DNA of 64,000 nucleotides from G965230065 sp965230065 (GTDB lineage: Bacteria > Bacteroidota > Bacteroidia > Cytophagales > Cyclobacteriaceae), in contig OZ245942.1 of the NCBI GenBank assembly GCA_965230065.1, positions 7,750,001 to 7,814,000 on the forward strand, in the 5' to 3' direction. The position numbers and the translations under genes are program-made. Below, one piece after another: positions 19,701 through 26,401 of this stretch (positions are counted from its first letter, which is position 1; every line of letters begins with the position of its first letter). The notes beneath the pieces are model-generated. The model made no database searches and had not been told where the DNA came from. It was given only the letters and a program-made list of their open reading frames with translations.

Positions 19701-20658
19701 GACAGCCATCGGTGGCATGAAAATCACATCTACAGTTGAGGGAAGGGAGCGCTTTCCTGTACGGGTACGATACCCCCGTGAGCTGCGAGATGACCCTGAA
19801 TCGTTGCGAAAAATTCTTATGCCAACCCCTACGGGTGCCCAGATTCCCATTGGCCAGGTAGTAGACCTTGAATATGTAAGAGGCCCGCAAGCCATTAAAA
19901 GCGAAGAAACATTTTTGGTAGGTTATGTGCTTTTTGACAAAAGGGAAGGGTACGCAGAAGTAGAGGTAGTGAACGATGCCCAACAGACGATACAAGACCG
20001 CATTGACTCCGGAGAGTTGGAAATACCTGCCGGTATCAGTTATAAGTTTTCGGGCAGTTATGAAAACCAGGTGCGGGCCGAAAAAAGGCTTTCCATCATT
20101 GTGCCGCTGGTACTTTGCATCGTATTCCTGATTTTATATTTCCAGTTTAAATCTGTAACCACCTCACTGATGGTATTTACCGGGATTGCTATGGCTTTCA
20201 GCGGAGGCTTTATGATGATATGGTTTTATGGCCAGGATTGGTTTGCCGATTTTAGTATTTTCGGTACCAATCTCCGGGATTTGTTTCAGATGCATACCAT
20301 CAATTTAAGTGTGGCCGTATGGGTAGGCTTCATCGCCCTTTTCGGAATAGCCACCGACGATGGCGTGCTGATTGCCACTTACCTTGACCAGAGCTTTAAA
20401 CGCAACAAACCTCATTCATTAAAGGATGTGCGGGAAGCAGTTGTTGAAGCCGGGCTGAAACGGGTACGACCTGCCCTCATGACAGTTTCCACTACAATGA
20501 TTGCGCTATTACCGGTGCTCACTTCAACTGGCCGCGGGGCCGACATCATGATACCCATGGCAATACCCACATTTGGCGGGATGGCATTTGCCCTGGTAAG
20601 CATTTTTATTGTGCCGGTGCTGTATTGTATGCGGGAGGAGAGGAGGTTAGGGAGGTAA
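16765..20658 (+). CDS. cusA: CusA/CzcA-family heavy-metal efflux RND permease
   Basis: A 1297-residue inner-membrane RND pump; the ATG at 16765 (MLNNIIRYFLENKLVT) is preferred because the upstream TTG lies inside a repeat. Family motifs: VDAIPDIGENQQIVFTQWPG, YPLTTYLLGIPGVKSIRSSS, VQDNVPVRIQDVA, helix-4 proton-relay region GIAIAIGTMVDLGIILSENV, GEEFMPSLDEGSFLLMPTSM and FGIATDDGVLIATYLDQSF. It forms the tripartite export complex with CusB and CusC encoded downstream. It is longer than the classical 1040-1050 residues. Part of the excess is the long extra membrane region typical of Bacteroidota homologues; another part (about residues 795-855) is coded by a purine-rich repeat insertion (19150-19320). 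The substrate is inferred as Cu/Ag. Confidence 0.92.
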   Translation: MLNNIIRYFLENKLVTVLILTGFVAWGIVTAPFGWKVGALPSDPVPVDAIPDIGENQQIVFTQWPGRSPQDIEDQVSYPLTTYLLGIPGVKSIRSSSIFGFSSIFIIFNEDIEFYWSRSRILEKLSSLPSGLLPEGVQPSLGPDATALGQVYWYTLEGRDKEGNPTGGWDLHEIRTVQDFYVKYALNATEGVSEVASIGGFVQEYQIDVNPDALKAYDIPLHKVMQAVQKSNKDVGAKTIEINQAEYLVRGLGYIKKLEDIEKAVVAVQDNVPVRIQDVAVVTLGPAARRGMLDKDGAEVVGGVVVARYGSNPLQVINNVKDKIQEIATGLPKKTLADGTETQLTIVPFYDRSTLIHETLGTLEEALSLEILITILVIIVTVFNLRASLLISSLLPIAVLMVFIAMRYFGIDANIVALSGIAIAIGTMVDLGIILSENVIKHIEEAPPAQKLIDTIYKGSAEVGTAILTAVSTTIVSFIPVFTMEAAEGKLFRPLAFTKTFALIAALLVALLILPALAHWFFGISINNKKTARIVNAGLVLLGLIIAILESMWAGIALIGFGLGWFVKNYAPWQNWFTRNLSLMVVVGAVTWLLAKYWLPLGAQQSLILNFIFVGLLVTIILGGFALLQKFYESILRWCLENKGKFLVIPTLFILLGATIWLGFNTVFGFMAKGFDFIGWNVRPTSVWSAMVHTLPGVGEEFMPSLDEGSFLLMPTSMPHSGIAYNKKTVGQLDMLVTNIPEVDLTVGKLGRAESALDPAPISMYENIINYKPEYKTDENGRRIRFKVDGDGNYILEDRRPKTEDRSQEVEDERWKLDKEKKWYFNGEDTVFLTSTTHSQNPDFQFLPSKLIPDDDGQYFRNWRDHIQSPDDIWEEIVKVTKIPGVTSAPKLQPIETRLVMLQTGMRAPMGIKVYGPDLKTIEDFGMQLEAILKEVPSVKSEAVFADRIVGKPYLHLNINRDEISRYGLNIEDVQQTIETAIGGMKITSTVEGRERFPVRVRYPRELRDDPESLRKILMPTPTGAQIPIGQVVDLEYVRGPQAIKSEETFLVGYVLFDKREGYAEVEVVNDAQQTIQDRIDSGELEIPAGISYKFSGSYENQVRAEKRLSIIVPLVLCIVFLILYFQFKSVTTSLMVFTGIAMAFSGGFMMIWFYGQDWFADFSIFGTNLRDLFQMHTINLSVAVWVGFIALFGIATDDGVLIATYLDQSFKRNKPHSLKDVREAVVEAGLKRVRPALMTVSTTMIALLPVLTSTGRGADIMIPMAIPTFGGMAFALVSIFIVPVLYCMREERRLGR
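19150..19320. repeat. in-frame word-repeat insertion within cusA
   Basis: The plus strand carries three near-perfect GAAGACC units at 19153-19175, then GTCAGGAGGTGGAAGATG and GAGATGGAAGTTGG. About 50 bp later come pyrimidine-rich words of the opposite sense (CCTGACTTCCAGTTTC, TACCTTCTAAACT). Translated, it gives a charged tract (RRPKTEDRSQEVEDERWKL) with no resemblance to RND proteins. The reading frame is kept. The same words occur at 20664-20715, 21110-21265, 36050-36173 and 60086-60140. Confidence 0.75.
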
Positions 20659-20663
20659 ATGCT

Positions 20664-20715
20664 AGAAGTTGGAAGTTGGAAGTTGGAAATTAGAGGTTAG
20701 ATGATTAGAAGTTAA
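20664..20715. repeat. GAAGTTGGA word repeat, left flank of the four-helix-bundle gene
   Basis: Three tandem GAAGTTG words (20667-20687) are followed by ATTAGAGGTTAGATGATTAG and AAGTT. The array sits between the cusA stop (20656-20658) and the start at 20743. The same words are found, longer and followed by their complement, on the other side of the gene. Confidence 0.8.
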
Positions 20716-20742
20716 ATTATTATTCACTAAAACTTATACGTC

Positions 20743-21111
20743 ATGATAAAGTCTTATAGGGATTTGGAGGTTCACAAAAGGTCATTCAAAATGGCGATGG
20801 ATATTTTTTGGTTGACAAAAAGCTTTCCCAAAGAAGAAATTTACTCACTTACGTCACAGATTGTTCGCTCGTCCAGGTCTATCAGTGCCAATGTGAGTGA
20901 AGGGTGGGCAAAACGAAAGTATGAACCCGTTTTCAAGCAGCACCTGATCCATGCATTGGGGTCATGTACAGAAATGGAAAACTGGCTGGACTTTACGCTG
21001 GAATGCAAATATATCGATAAATCTACCTATCGCGAATTAACGGAAGAAATCGATCAAACAGGTAAAATGTTAAACAAGCTACATCAAAACTGGAAAAGTT
21101 ATGGGAAGTAA
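20743..21111 (+). CDS. four-helix-bundle protein, S23 rRNA intervening-sequence (IVP/Avd-like) family
   Basis: A 122-residue all-helical protein. Hallmarks of the family are SYRDLEVHKRSFKMAMDIF, LTSQIVRSSRSISANVSEGW, the basic region AKRKYEPVFKQHLIHALGS and the ending KLHQNWKSY. Relatives are encoded in 23S intervening sequences of Leptospira and resemble the Avd accessory protein of diversity-generating retroelements, which forms pentamers and binds nucleic acid. The cellular role of stand-alone copies is unknown. Here it splits the cusA-cusC-cusB series, is bracketed by word repeats, and its stop codon overlaps the first possible cusC start by 11 bp. The gene looks like an insertion rather than an ancestral operon member. 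Confidence 0.9.
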   Translation: MIKSYRDLEVHKRSFKMAMDIFWLTKSFPKEEIYSLTSQIVRSSRSISANVSEGWAKRKYEPVFKQHLIHALGSCTEMENWLDFTLECKYIDKSTYRELTEEIDQTGKMLNKLHQNWKSYGK

Positions 21112-22483
21112 GTTGGATGTTAGAAGTTGGATACTAGAGGTTAGAGGTTGGATGTTAGAGGTTAGAAGCTGGATGTTAGAAGTTAGAGGTTGGAAGCTGG
21201 AAGCTGGATTTCTAGCCTCTAGCTTCTACCGTCTAGCTTCTAACCTCTACTTTCTAACTTCTGGCATTTTAATAGCATTATCCTTTCAGGCTTATAGCCA
21301 GTCTTTGGAGAGCTACCAGCAACTGGCCGCCGAAAACAACCCGGGGCTTCAGGCCAAATACAAACAGTTTGAAGCTGCAATGGAAAAAGTACAGCAGGTA
21401 AGTAATTTGCCGGATCCCAGCTTTTCGTTCGGGTATTTTATCGCTCCGGTAGAAACAAGGGTTGGGCCGCAAAGGGCACGCTTCTCATTAACCCAAATGT
21501 TTCCCTGGTTTGGTACACTAAAGGCACAGGGCAATGCTGCCACTTTACGCGCAGAAGCGGAGTACCAATCATTCATTGACGCACGCAACGCGCTTTACTA
21601 CCAGGTGGCATCAGCTTACTACCCTTTGCTTGCACTGAAAGAAACATTGCGCTTTCAAAAAGAAAACCTGACAATCCTGGAGTCATATAAAAATATCGCT
21701 ACCAAAAAATTTGAAAATGCACAGGGTACCATGGTCAATGTGTTACGGGTTGATCTTATGATAAAAGAAGCTATGACGGACATCAGTATCCTGGAAGAAA
21801 AGAAAAAGCCACTGCTGACTGCCTTTAATCAACTCCTGAACCGGGACAATACCGAAGCGGTAACAATTCCCAAAAGCTGGGAAACAGACTCATTAATTTT
21901 GGTTCAAACCAAAGATAGCTTGTTGGTAAACCACCCCCGCATGGCAGCATTGCAACTAAAAGTGGCGGCAATGGAAGCACAGGAAGAAGCAGCTACCCGG
22001 CAGGGAATGCCTCGATTTGGCTTAGGCCTGGACTACGTACTGATAGACAAAAGAACAGATTTATCAACAGAAGCAGGAATGAATCTGGATAACAACGGAA
22101 AAGATGCATTGATGCCAATGGTTACCATGAGTATCCCTTTGTTTCGTGGCAGGTATGAGGCAGCCCAAAAGGAAGCCCAGCTTATGCAGGAAGCATATTC
22201 AAAAATGGCAGAAGACACGGAAAACAAGCTCATATCTTCTTATGAAAACACCTGGTTTGAGATAAATAAAAACCTCCGGTACATAAAGCTTTACGAAACC
22301 CAAACGCAACAAACACAACAGATACTCAACCTTATTTTTTCTGCTTATGCCAATGAAGGAAAAGATTTTGAAGAAATGTTACGCATGCAACAACAACTGT
22401 TGAAATATGAATTGCTGAAGGTTTCTGCGCTGGAAGCGTATGCGGTGGCAGTAGCGGAACTGGAATATATTATGGCTAATTGA
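21101..22483 (+). CDS. cusC: CusC/TolC-family outer membrane efflux protein with repeat-derived N-terminus
   Basis: A 460-codon frame. From about residue 60 it is a normal TolC-type protein: end of a signal peptide (ILIALSFQAYSQ), then SYQQLAAENNPGLQAKYKQFEAA, NLPDPSFSFGYFI, RFSLTQMFPWFGTLKAQG and a second OEP repeat (AAMEAQEEAATRQGMPRFGLGLDY). Residues 1-55 are translated from the word repeat at 21110-21265 (heptads such as MLEVRSW and MLEVRGW, then FLASSFYRLASNLYFLTSG). No ATG lies between the repeat and the signal-peptide core, so initiation must be inside the repeat or at 21101, which overlaps the four-helix-bundle stop. The protein may be exported with an altered signal sequence, or poorly. 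It forms the outer-membrane channel of the Cus complex. Confidence 0.85.
   Translation: MGSKLDVRSWILEVRGWMLEVRSWMLEVRGWKLEAGFLASSFYRLASNLYFLTSGILIALSFQAYSQSLESYQQLAAENNPGLQAKYKQFEAAMEKVQQVSNLPDPSFSFGYFIAPVETRVGPQRARFSLTQMFPWFGTLKAQGNAATLRAEAEYQSFIDARNALYYQVASAYYPLLALKETLRFQKENLTILESYKNIATKKFENAQGTMVNVLRVDLMIKEAMTDISILEEKKKPLLTAFNQLLNRDNTEAVTIPKSWETDSLILVQTKDSLLVNHPRMAALQLKVAAMEAQEEAATRQGMPRFGLGLDYVLIDKRTDLSTEAGMNLDNNGKDALMPMVTMSIPLFRGRYEAAQKEAQLMQEAYSKMAEDTENKLISSYENTWFEINKNLRYIKLYETQTQQTQQILNLIFSAYANEGKDFEEMLRMQQQLLKYELLKVSALEAYAVAVAELEYIMAN
21110..21265. repeat. word-repeat hairpin fused to the 5' end of cusC
   Basis: About 95 bp of purine-rich words (GTTGGATGTTAGAAG, TAGAGGTTAGAGGTTGG, GAAGCTGGAAGCTGG) have an approximate 21-bp period. 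About 60 bp of complementary words follow (TTCTAGCCTCTAGCTTCTAC, CTAGCTTCTAACCTCTAC, TTTCTAACTTCTGG). The whole can fold back on itself around 21210. The words match the left-flank array at 20664-20715. The purine half has no stop codon in the cusC frame. Confidence 0.85.
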
Positions 22484-22515
22484 TGGGGTGATGTTTTGAT
22501 GTGCTGATGGAAATT
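22484..22515. repeat. GATGTGCTGATGG word repeat, left flank of the second four-helix-bundle fragment
   Basis: GGGGTGATGTTTTGATG and TGCTGATGG follow the cusC stop. They are the complement of the CATCAGCACATC words at 22751-22813. With those they bracket the gene fragment at 22547-22672. Confidence 0.7.
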
Positions 22516-22546
22516 AATATGGGTAAATGGTTTCTTTAACTTAAAT

Positions 22547-22672
22547 ATGAAAGCTATGAAAAGGAAGAACGTGATTGTTGACACGAGTTTTGAGTTCGCA
22601 TTACTTATTATTGAGTATGCCGAAGTTCTTGAGGAAAAAGCAAAATCATTTCCACCACAAAATCGAGACTAA
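22547..22672 (+). pseudogene. N-terminal fragment of a four-helix-bundle (S23/IVP-type) gene
   Basis: A 41-codon frame (MKAMKRKNVIVDTSFEFALL, then IIEYAEVLEEKAKS) resembles the first helix of the family branch that starts MKxxNVIxDKSFEFAxxII and normally runs to about 120 residues. The similarity stops after about 35 codons and the frame ends at TAA 22670-22672. The second and later helices are missing. The cusB start codons follow 1-4 bp later. It is too short for the native fold, so I call it a remnant, though it may still be translated and coupled to cusB. Confidence 0.65.
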
Positions 22673-22673
22673 A

Positions 22674-24407
22674 ATGATGACGAATAACATAAACATAAAC
22701 ACTATTTGGGCAATAGCAGCCTCCCTACTCATGGGTGCTCTAATAGGCTATTTCATCAGCAAATCAGCACATCGAACCATCAGCACATCGAACCATCAGC
22801 ACATCAATACATCAGAAACATGGACCTGCGCAATGCACCCGCAAATCAGGCAAAACGAACCAGGCGATTGTCCTATATGTGGCATGGATCTGATTCCTTT
22901 AGAAAATGAAGAAAATGAAAACATGGACCCTGCGGCAGTAGCCATGTCGCCCACAGCCATGCAACTGGCCAATGTGGTAACGGCTGAAGTAGGTGAAATG
23001 AACCCGGTAAAAGCCGTGCGCCTGAATGGAAAAGTTCAGGAAGATGAAAGATTGGTTTTTTCACAATCTACCCACATCCCCGGCAGGATTGAACAACTCA
23101 TGGTCAATTTCACCGGAGAATATGTGCGAAAAGGACAGGTAATCGCCCACATTTATTCACCGGAACTGATGACGGCACAGGAAGAGCTTTTTGAAGCCCA
23201 AAAGATCAAAGATACACACCCCGGCCTCTTCCAGTCGGCACAGGAAAAACTAAAGAACTGGAAGCTGTCTGATGCACAAATTCAGGATATTTTGAAAAAC
23301 GGCCAGCCCAAAGAAGCCTTTCCCACAACAGCCGATGTTTCGGGATATGTTACCGAAAAAAATGTAAAGCTGGGTGATTATGTAAACAGAGGGGAACCCA
23401 TTTACCAAATAGCCAACCTGTCGCGCGTTTGGGTTTTGTTTGATGTGTATGAATCAGACCTGCCCTGGGTACATGAAGGCGACCGGATTACGTTCACCAT
23501 ACAATCGCTGCCCGGAAAAACGTTTGAAGACAAAATTACATTTTTAGACCCTGTCATTGACCCTAAAACAAGGGTGGCCCGGGCCAGGGTAGAGATAGAG
23601 AATAAAGATAACCAACTCAAACCTGAAATGTTTGCCAGCGGGGTTGTCAGCGCTGTACTTGAAAATAAGGATAATGCGCTGGTGATTCCCAAATCGGCCG
23701 TGATGTGGACAGGAAAACGCTCGGTCGTATACATAAAAATATCATCGGACCAGGGTATGCATTTCGCAATGCGGGAAGTAACCCTGGGGCAGGCCGTCCT
23801 GGGGCATGCCCTGGGTGAAAGCTATATCGTGGAAGCCGGGCTGGAAAAGGGGCAAGAAATAGCCGTGCAAGGTACTTTTAGCATTGATGCAGCAGCCCAA
23901 CTGGCCGGCAAACCCAGCATGATGAACCGCCAAAATTTTAGTACTAAAGAAATTTCTAAAAACGCTACAACAGCCTTGCAAATGGTAATTGGTAAATACC
24001 TGGCCCTGAAAAATGCTTTGGTAGAAAATGAGCTAAAAAAGGCAAAAGCAACCGTAAAATCGTTACAAAATGAGCTGGAGGGAATAAATATCTCCTTGTT
24101 TGAAGGGGATGCCCGTGCCGCCTGGGAAAAACAGCATATTGCGCTACAAAATGCCCTTTACCCCGCATTGTCATCCAATGATTTGGAGGCGATCAGGGCG
24201 CAGTTTATCAACATTTCCGATCAGATGGTAACGCTGGTGAAAACTTTCAAACCCATGGATCAAACGCTTTATGTACAACGTTGCCCCATGGCAGACAGCG
24301 ACCGGGGAGCCGATTGGCTGAGCACGGAAGAAGAAATTCGAAATCCTTACTTTGGTAATGCCATGCTCACCTGCGGTGAGGTTATTGATGAAATTCATTC
24401 ACCTTGA
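22674..24407 (+). CDS. cusB: CusB-type periplasmic adaptor with HMBD and C-terminal DUF3347 domains
   Basis: A 577-residue protein from the ATG pair at 22674/22677; upstream TTG codons lie in the gene fragment. Residues 1-25 are a membrane anchor (IWAIAASLLMGALIGYFI). Residues 26-45 are repeat-coded (SAHRTISTSNHQHINTSE). Then comes a heavy-metal-binding domain (CAMHPQIRQNEPGDCPICGM), the barrel-sandwich/lipoyl region (GRIEQLMVNFTGEYVRKGQV; GYVTEKNVKLGDYVNRGEPI), a beta-barrel and the membrane-proximal domain. Residues about 460-577 are a DUF3347 domain (QRCPMADSDRGADWLSTEEE; RNPYFGNAMLTCGEV). It links CusA to CusC and may hand over metal. The DUF3347 tail is a paralogue of the lipoprotein at 25742. 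Confidence 0.9.
   Translation: MMTNNININTIWAIAASLLMGALIGYFISKSAHRTISTSNHQHINTSETWTCAMHPQIRQNEPGDCPICGMDLIPLENEENENMDPAAVAMSPTAMQLANVVTAEVGEMNPVKAVRLNGKVQEDERLVFSQSTHIPGRIEQLMVNFTGEYVRKGQVIAHIYSPELMTAQEELFEAQKIKDTHPGLFQSAQEKLKNWKLSDAQIQDILKNGQPKEAFPTTADVSGYVTEKNVKLGDYVNRGEPIYQIANLSRVWVLFDVYESDLPWVHEGDRITFTIQSLPGKTFEDKITFLDPVIDPKTRVARARVEIENKDNQLKPEMFASGVVSAVLENKDNALVIPKSAVMWTGKRSVVYIKISSDQGMHFAMREVTLGQAVLGHALGESYIVEAGLEKGQEIAVQGTFSIDAAAQLAGKPSMMNRQNFSTKEISKNATTALQMVIGKYLALKNALVENELKKAKATVKSLQNELEGINISLFEGDARAAWEKQHIALQNALYPALSSNDLEAIRAQFINISDQMVTLVKTFKPMDQTLYVQRCPMADSDRGADWLSTEEEIRNPYFGNAMLTCGEVIDEIHSP
22751..22813. repeat. 16-bp tandem repeat inside the cusB N-terminal coding region
   Basis: CATCAGCACATCGAAC occurs twice in tandem, then a third, altered copy (CATCAGCACATCAATA), plus partial copies on both ends. 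The 16-bp period is not a multiple of three, so the same word is read in three frames as SAHRTI, STSNHQ and HINTSE without a stop. The words are the complement of those at 22484-22515. Confidence 0.85.
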
Positions 24408-24420
24408 ACAAAACAGATAA

Positions 24421-25710
24421 ATGCCCAAGAAAACATTTTTATGCCTCATTTTATGCTTTTTTACCGCTCCTTCTTTTGCCCAGGAACCTGAAGGGTTTCT
24501 GGAAAAGTGGGGGCAATCTGCTTACACAAGTCTGGGCTTTTTCTGGATGGCTTTGTGGGCGTTTGCCCTGGGCTATGTGGTGAGTAGCATGATCCAGGTT
24601 TTTGTTACCCAGGAACGCATGCGGAAGTCTTTGGGGGGCAGCAGTGCAAAAACCGTGAGCCTGGCCACTTTTTTCGGTTTTATTTCCAGTTCGTGCAGCT
24701 TCGCAGCCCTGGCCACCACCAAGTCGTTGTTTAAAAAAGGAGCCGGCTTTATTCCCTCTTTGGCTTTTCTGTTGGCCTCTACCAACCTGGTGATTGAACT
24801 GGGCATCATTATTTCCATTTTCCTGGCCTGGCAGTTTGTTGTGGGCGAATATGTGGGCGGTGTGCTGCTCATCCTGGGCATGTGGTTATTTGTTAAACTC
24901 ACAAAACCTAAAAAGTTAATAGAAAATACCCGCAAAAAACTGGAAGAAAGTGAAGGGGCCGATAACATGGAAATTCCCGATTGGCGCAAACTCATCCGCA
25001 GCATGAAAGGGTGGCAAAAGGTAGGCAAACAATACGTAATGGAATGGAAAATGGTGTGGAAAGATGTATCGGTAGGTTTTACCATTGCCGGTATCATTGC
25101 CGCGTTTGTGCCCAAGTCATTTTTCCAAACCTTGTTCATCGGCACAGGGCAGTCTGCACAGGATTTTAGCTTTTGGGAAATTCTGGAGCATATTTTTGTG
25201 GGTCCACTGGCAGCGTTTTTTACTTTCATCGGCTCTATGGGCAATATTCCATTGGCTGCCCTGCTTTTTCAGAACGGGGTAAGCTTTGCCGGTATCATGG
25301 CATTTATTTTCAGCGACTTGGTAGTGTTTCCGGTGTTGCGCATCAACGCTACATACTACGGATGGAAAATGTCGTTATACATTTTATTAACTTTGCTCAT
25401 TGCCCTGGCAGGTACTTCTTTGGCATTGCATTATGGCATGGCCCTTTTTGATATTTTGCCACAAACTACCGGAAAAAGTATTACCAAACAGCAACATTTC
25501 AATATCGATTACACATTTTTTCTTAACATTGCTTTTGTGATAGCAACAGGCATCCTGGTGTGGCTCGGTTTTTTCAGGAAATCAGAAGATCAGGGACATC
25601 ACCACCATCATGGCAGTAACAATGACCCTGTAGAACAAACCTTAAAAATATTGGCCTGGATATCGTACGCCTGGCTGGCGGGTGGTATGGCCGTAAAATT
25701 TTTACTTTAA
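24421..25710 (+). CDS. permease, ArsP/YraQ (DUF318) family
   Basis: A 429-residue protein with a signal-like N-terminus (ending PSFAQ) and about ten membrane helices in two homologous halves. Family signatures are FFGFISSSCSFAALATTKSLFKKG shortened here to ISSSCSFAALATTKSLFKKG and FIGSMGNIPLAALLFQNGVS. A cytosolic linker (about 165-215) separates the halves. A His cluster (HHHHHG) near residue 393 could bind metal. ArsP-type permeases export organoarsenicals or other thiol-reactive compounds; this copy lies 13 bp after cusB in a metal-efflux operon, so a metal or metal-complex substrate is likely, but unproven. Confidence 0.85.
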   Translation: MPKKTFLCLILCFFTAPSFAQEPEGFLEKWGQSAYTSLGFFWMALWAFALGYVVSSMIQVFVTQERMRKSLGGSSAKTVSLATFFGFISSSCSFAALATTKSLFKKGAGFIPSLAFLLASTNLVIELGIIISIFLAWQFVVGEYVGGVLLILGMWLFVKLTKPKKLIENTRKKLEESEGADNMEIPDWRKLIRSMKGWQKVGKQYVMEWKMVWKDVSVGFTIAGIIAAFVPKSFFQTLFIGTGQSAQDFSFWEILEHIFVGPLAAFFTFIGSMGNIPLAALLFQNGVSFAGIMAFIFSDLVVFPVLRINATYYGWKMSLYILLTLLIALAGTSLALHYGMALFDILPQTTGKSITKQQHFNIDYTFFLNIAFVIATGILVWLGFFRKSEDQGHHHHHGSNNDPVEQTLKILAWISYAWLAGGMAVKFLL

Positions 25711-25741
25711 ATTGAACCGTTATACAATAAAATAAACAGTT

Positions 25742-26263
25742 ATGAAATCAGTATCTCTTTTTGTATCAACTTTCGTAATTTCAACAATATTTTTTGCTTG
25801 CTCTGGTAAACAAAATGCCAATGAACAAAGTGCCCTGGAAAGCAAAAAGCAGGAAATATCCGAAACCAAGGCGGCTAATACTTCCACAGCCATCCTGAAC
25901 AGTTACATCAAGCTGAAAGACGCATTGATTGCCTCAGATGCCCCACAAGCCCAACAGGCTGCCGTGGCCTTGTTAGAGGATATTGATGCCATTAAAATGC
26001 CGGAACTGGAACAAAACGCCAAAGAAATTGCCGCTACTGAAAACCTGGATACCCAAAGAACTTACTTTGATTCCCTTTCCATACACGTTTATGAAATGGC
26101 AAAAACAGCCGAAGCGGATATGCCCACCTTATACAAACAATACTGCCCCATGGCATTCAACAACCAGGGGGCTTACTGGCTTAGCTTTCAGGAAGAAATC
26201 CGTAACCCTTATTTTGGCGACCAAATGCTAAAGTGTGGCCGGGTAGAAGAAACCCTGCAATAG
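25742..26263 (+). CDS. DUF3347 lipoprotein
   Basis: A 173-residue protein with a lipobox (FFACSG) at residues 19-23, a charged linker, then a DUF3347 four-helix domain with the conserved ending YKQYCPMAFNNQGAYWLSFQ and RNPYFGDQMLKCG. The same Cys/Met-rich pattern ends CusB. In Bacteroidota this domain regularly accompanies Cu/Ag efflux genes, so periplasmic metal binding or donation is a fair inference. Last gene of the plus-strand metal cluster; a perfect hairpin follows. Confidence 0.87.
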   Translation: MKSVSLFVSTFVISTIFFACSGKQNANEQSALESKKQEISETKAANTSTAILNSYIKLKDALIASDAPQAQQAAVALLEDIDAIKMPELEQNAKEIAATENLDTQRTYFDSLSIHVYEMAKTAEADMPTLYKQYCPMAFNNQGAYWLSFQEEIRNPYFGDQMLKCGRVEETLQ

Positions 26264-26320
26264 CCCATTTCCAAAGGCTACTGCCACACACAGTACCTGA
26301 TAACCTGTCTAAACACCAAT

Positions 26321-26349
26321 AGTAAGGCGGTTCGGTGAACCGCCTTACT
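26321..26349. terminator. perfect 13-bp hairpin between convergent genes
   Basis: AGTAAGGCGGTTC (26321-26333), loop GGT, GAACCGCCTTACT (26337-26349). It lies between the plus-strand metal operon and the minus-strand NmrA-family gene and could serve both. There is no strong T-run on either side. Confidence 0.7.
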
Positions 26350-26401
26350 GTATACGACCAAATTAATGTGTCGCCGGACACTCCCGTTTGGCATGTGCGG
26401 A

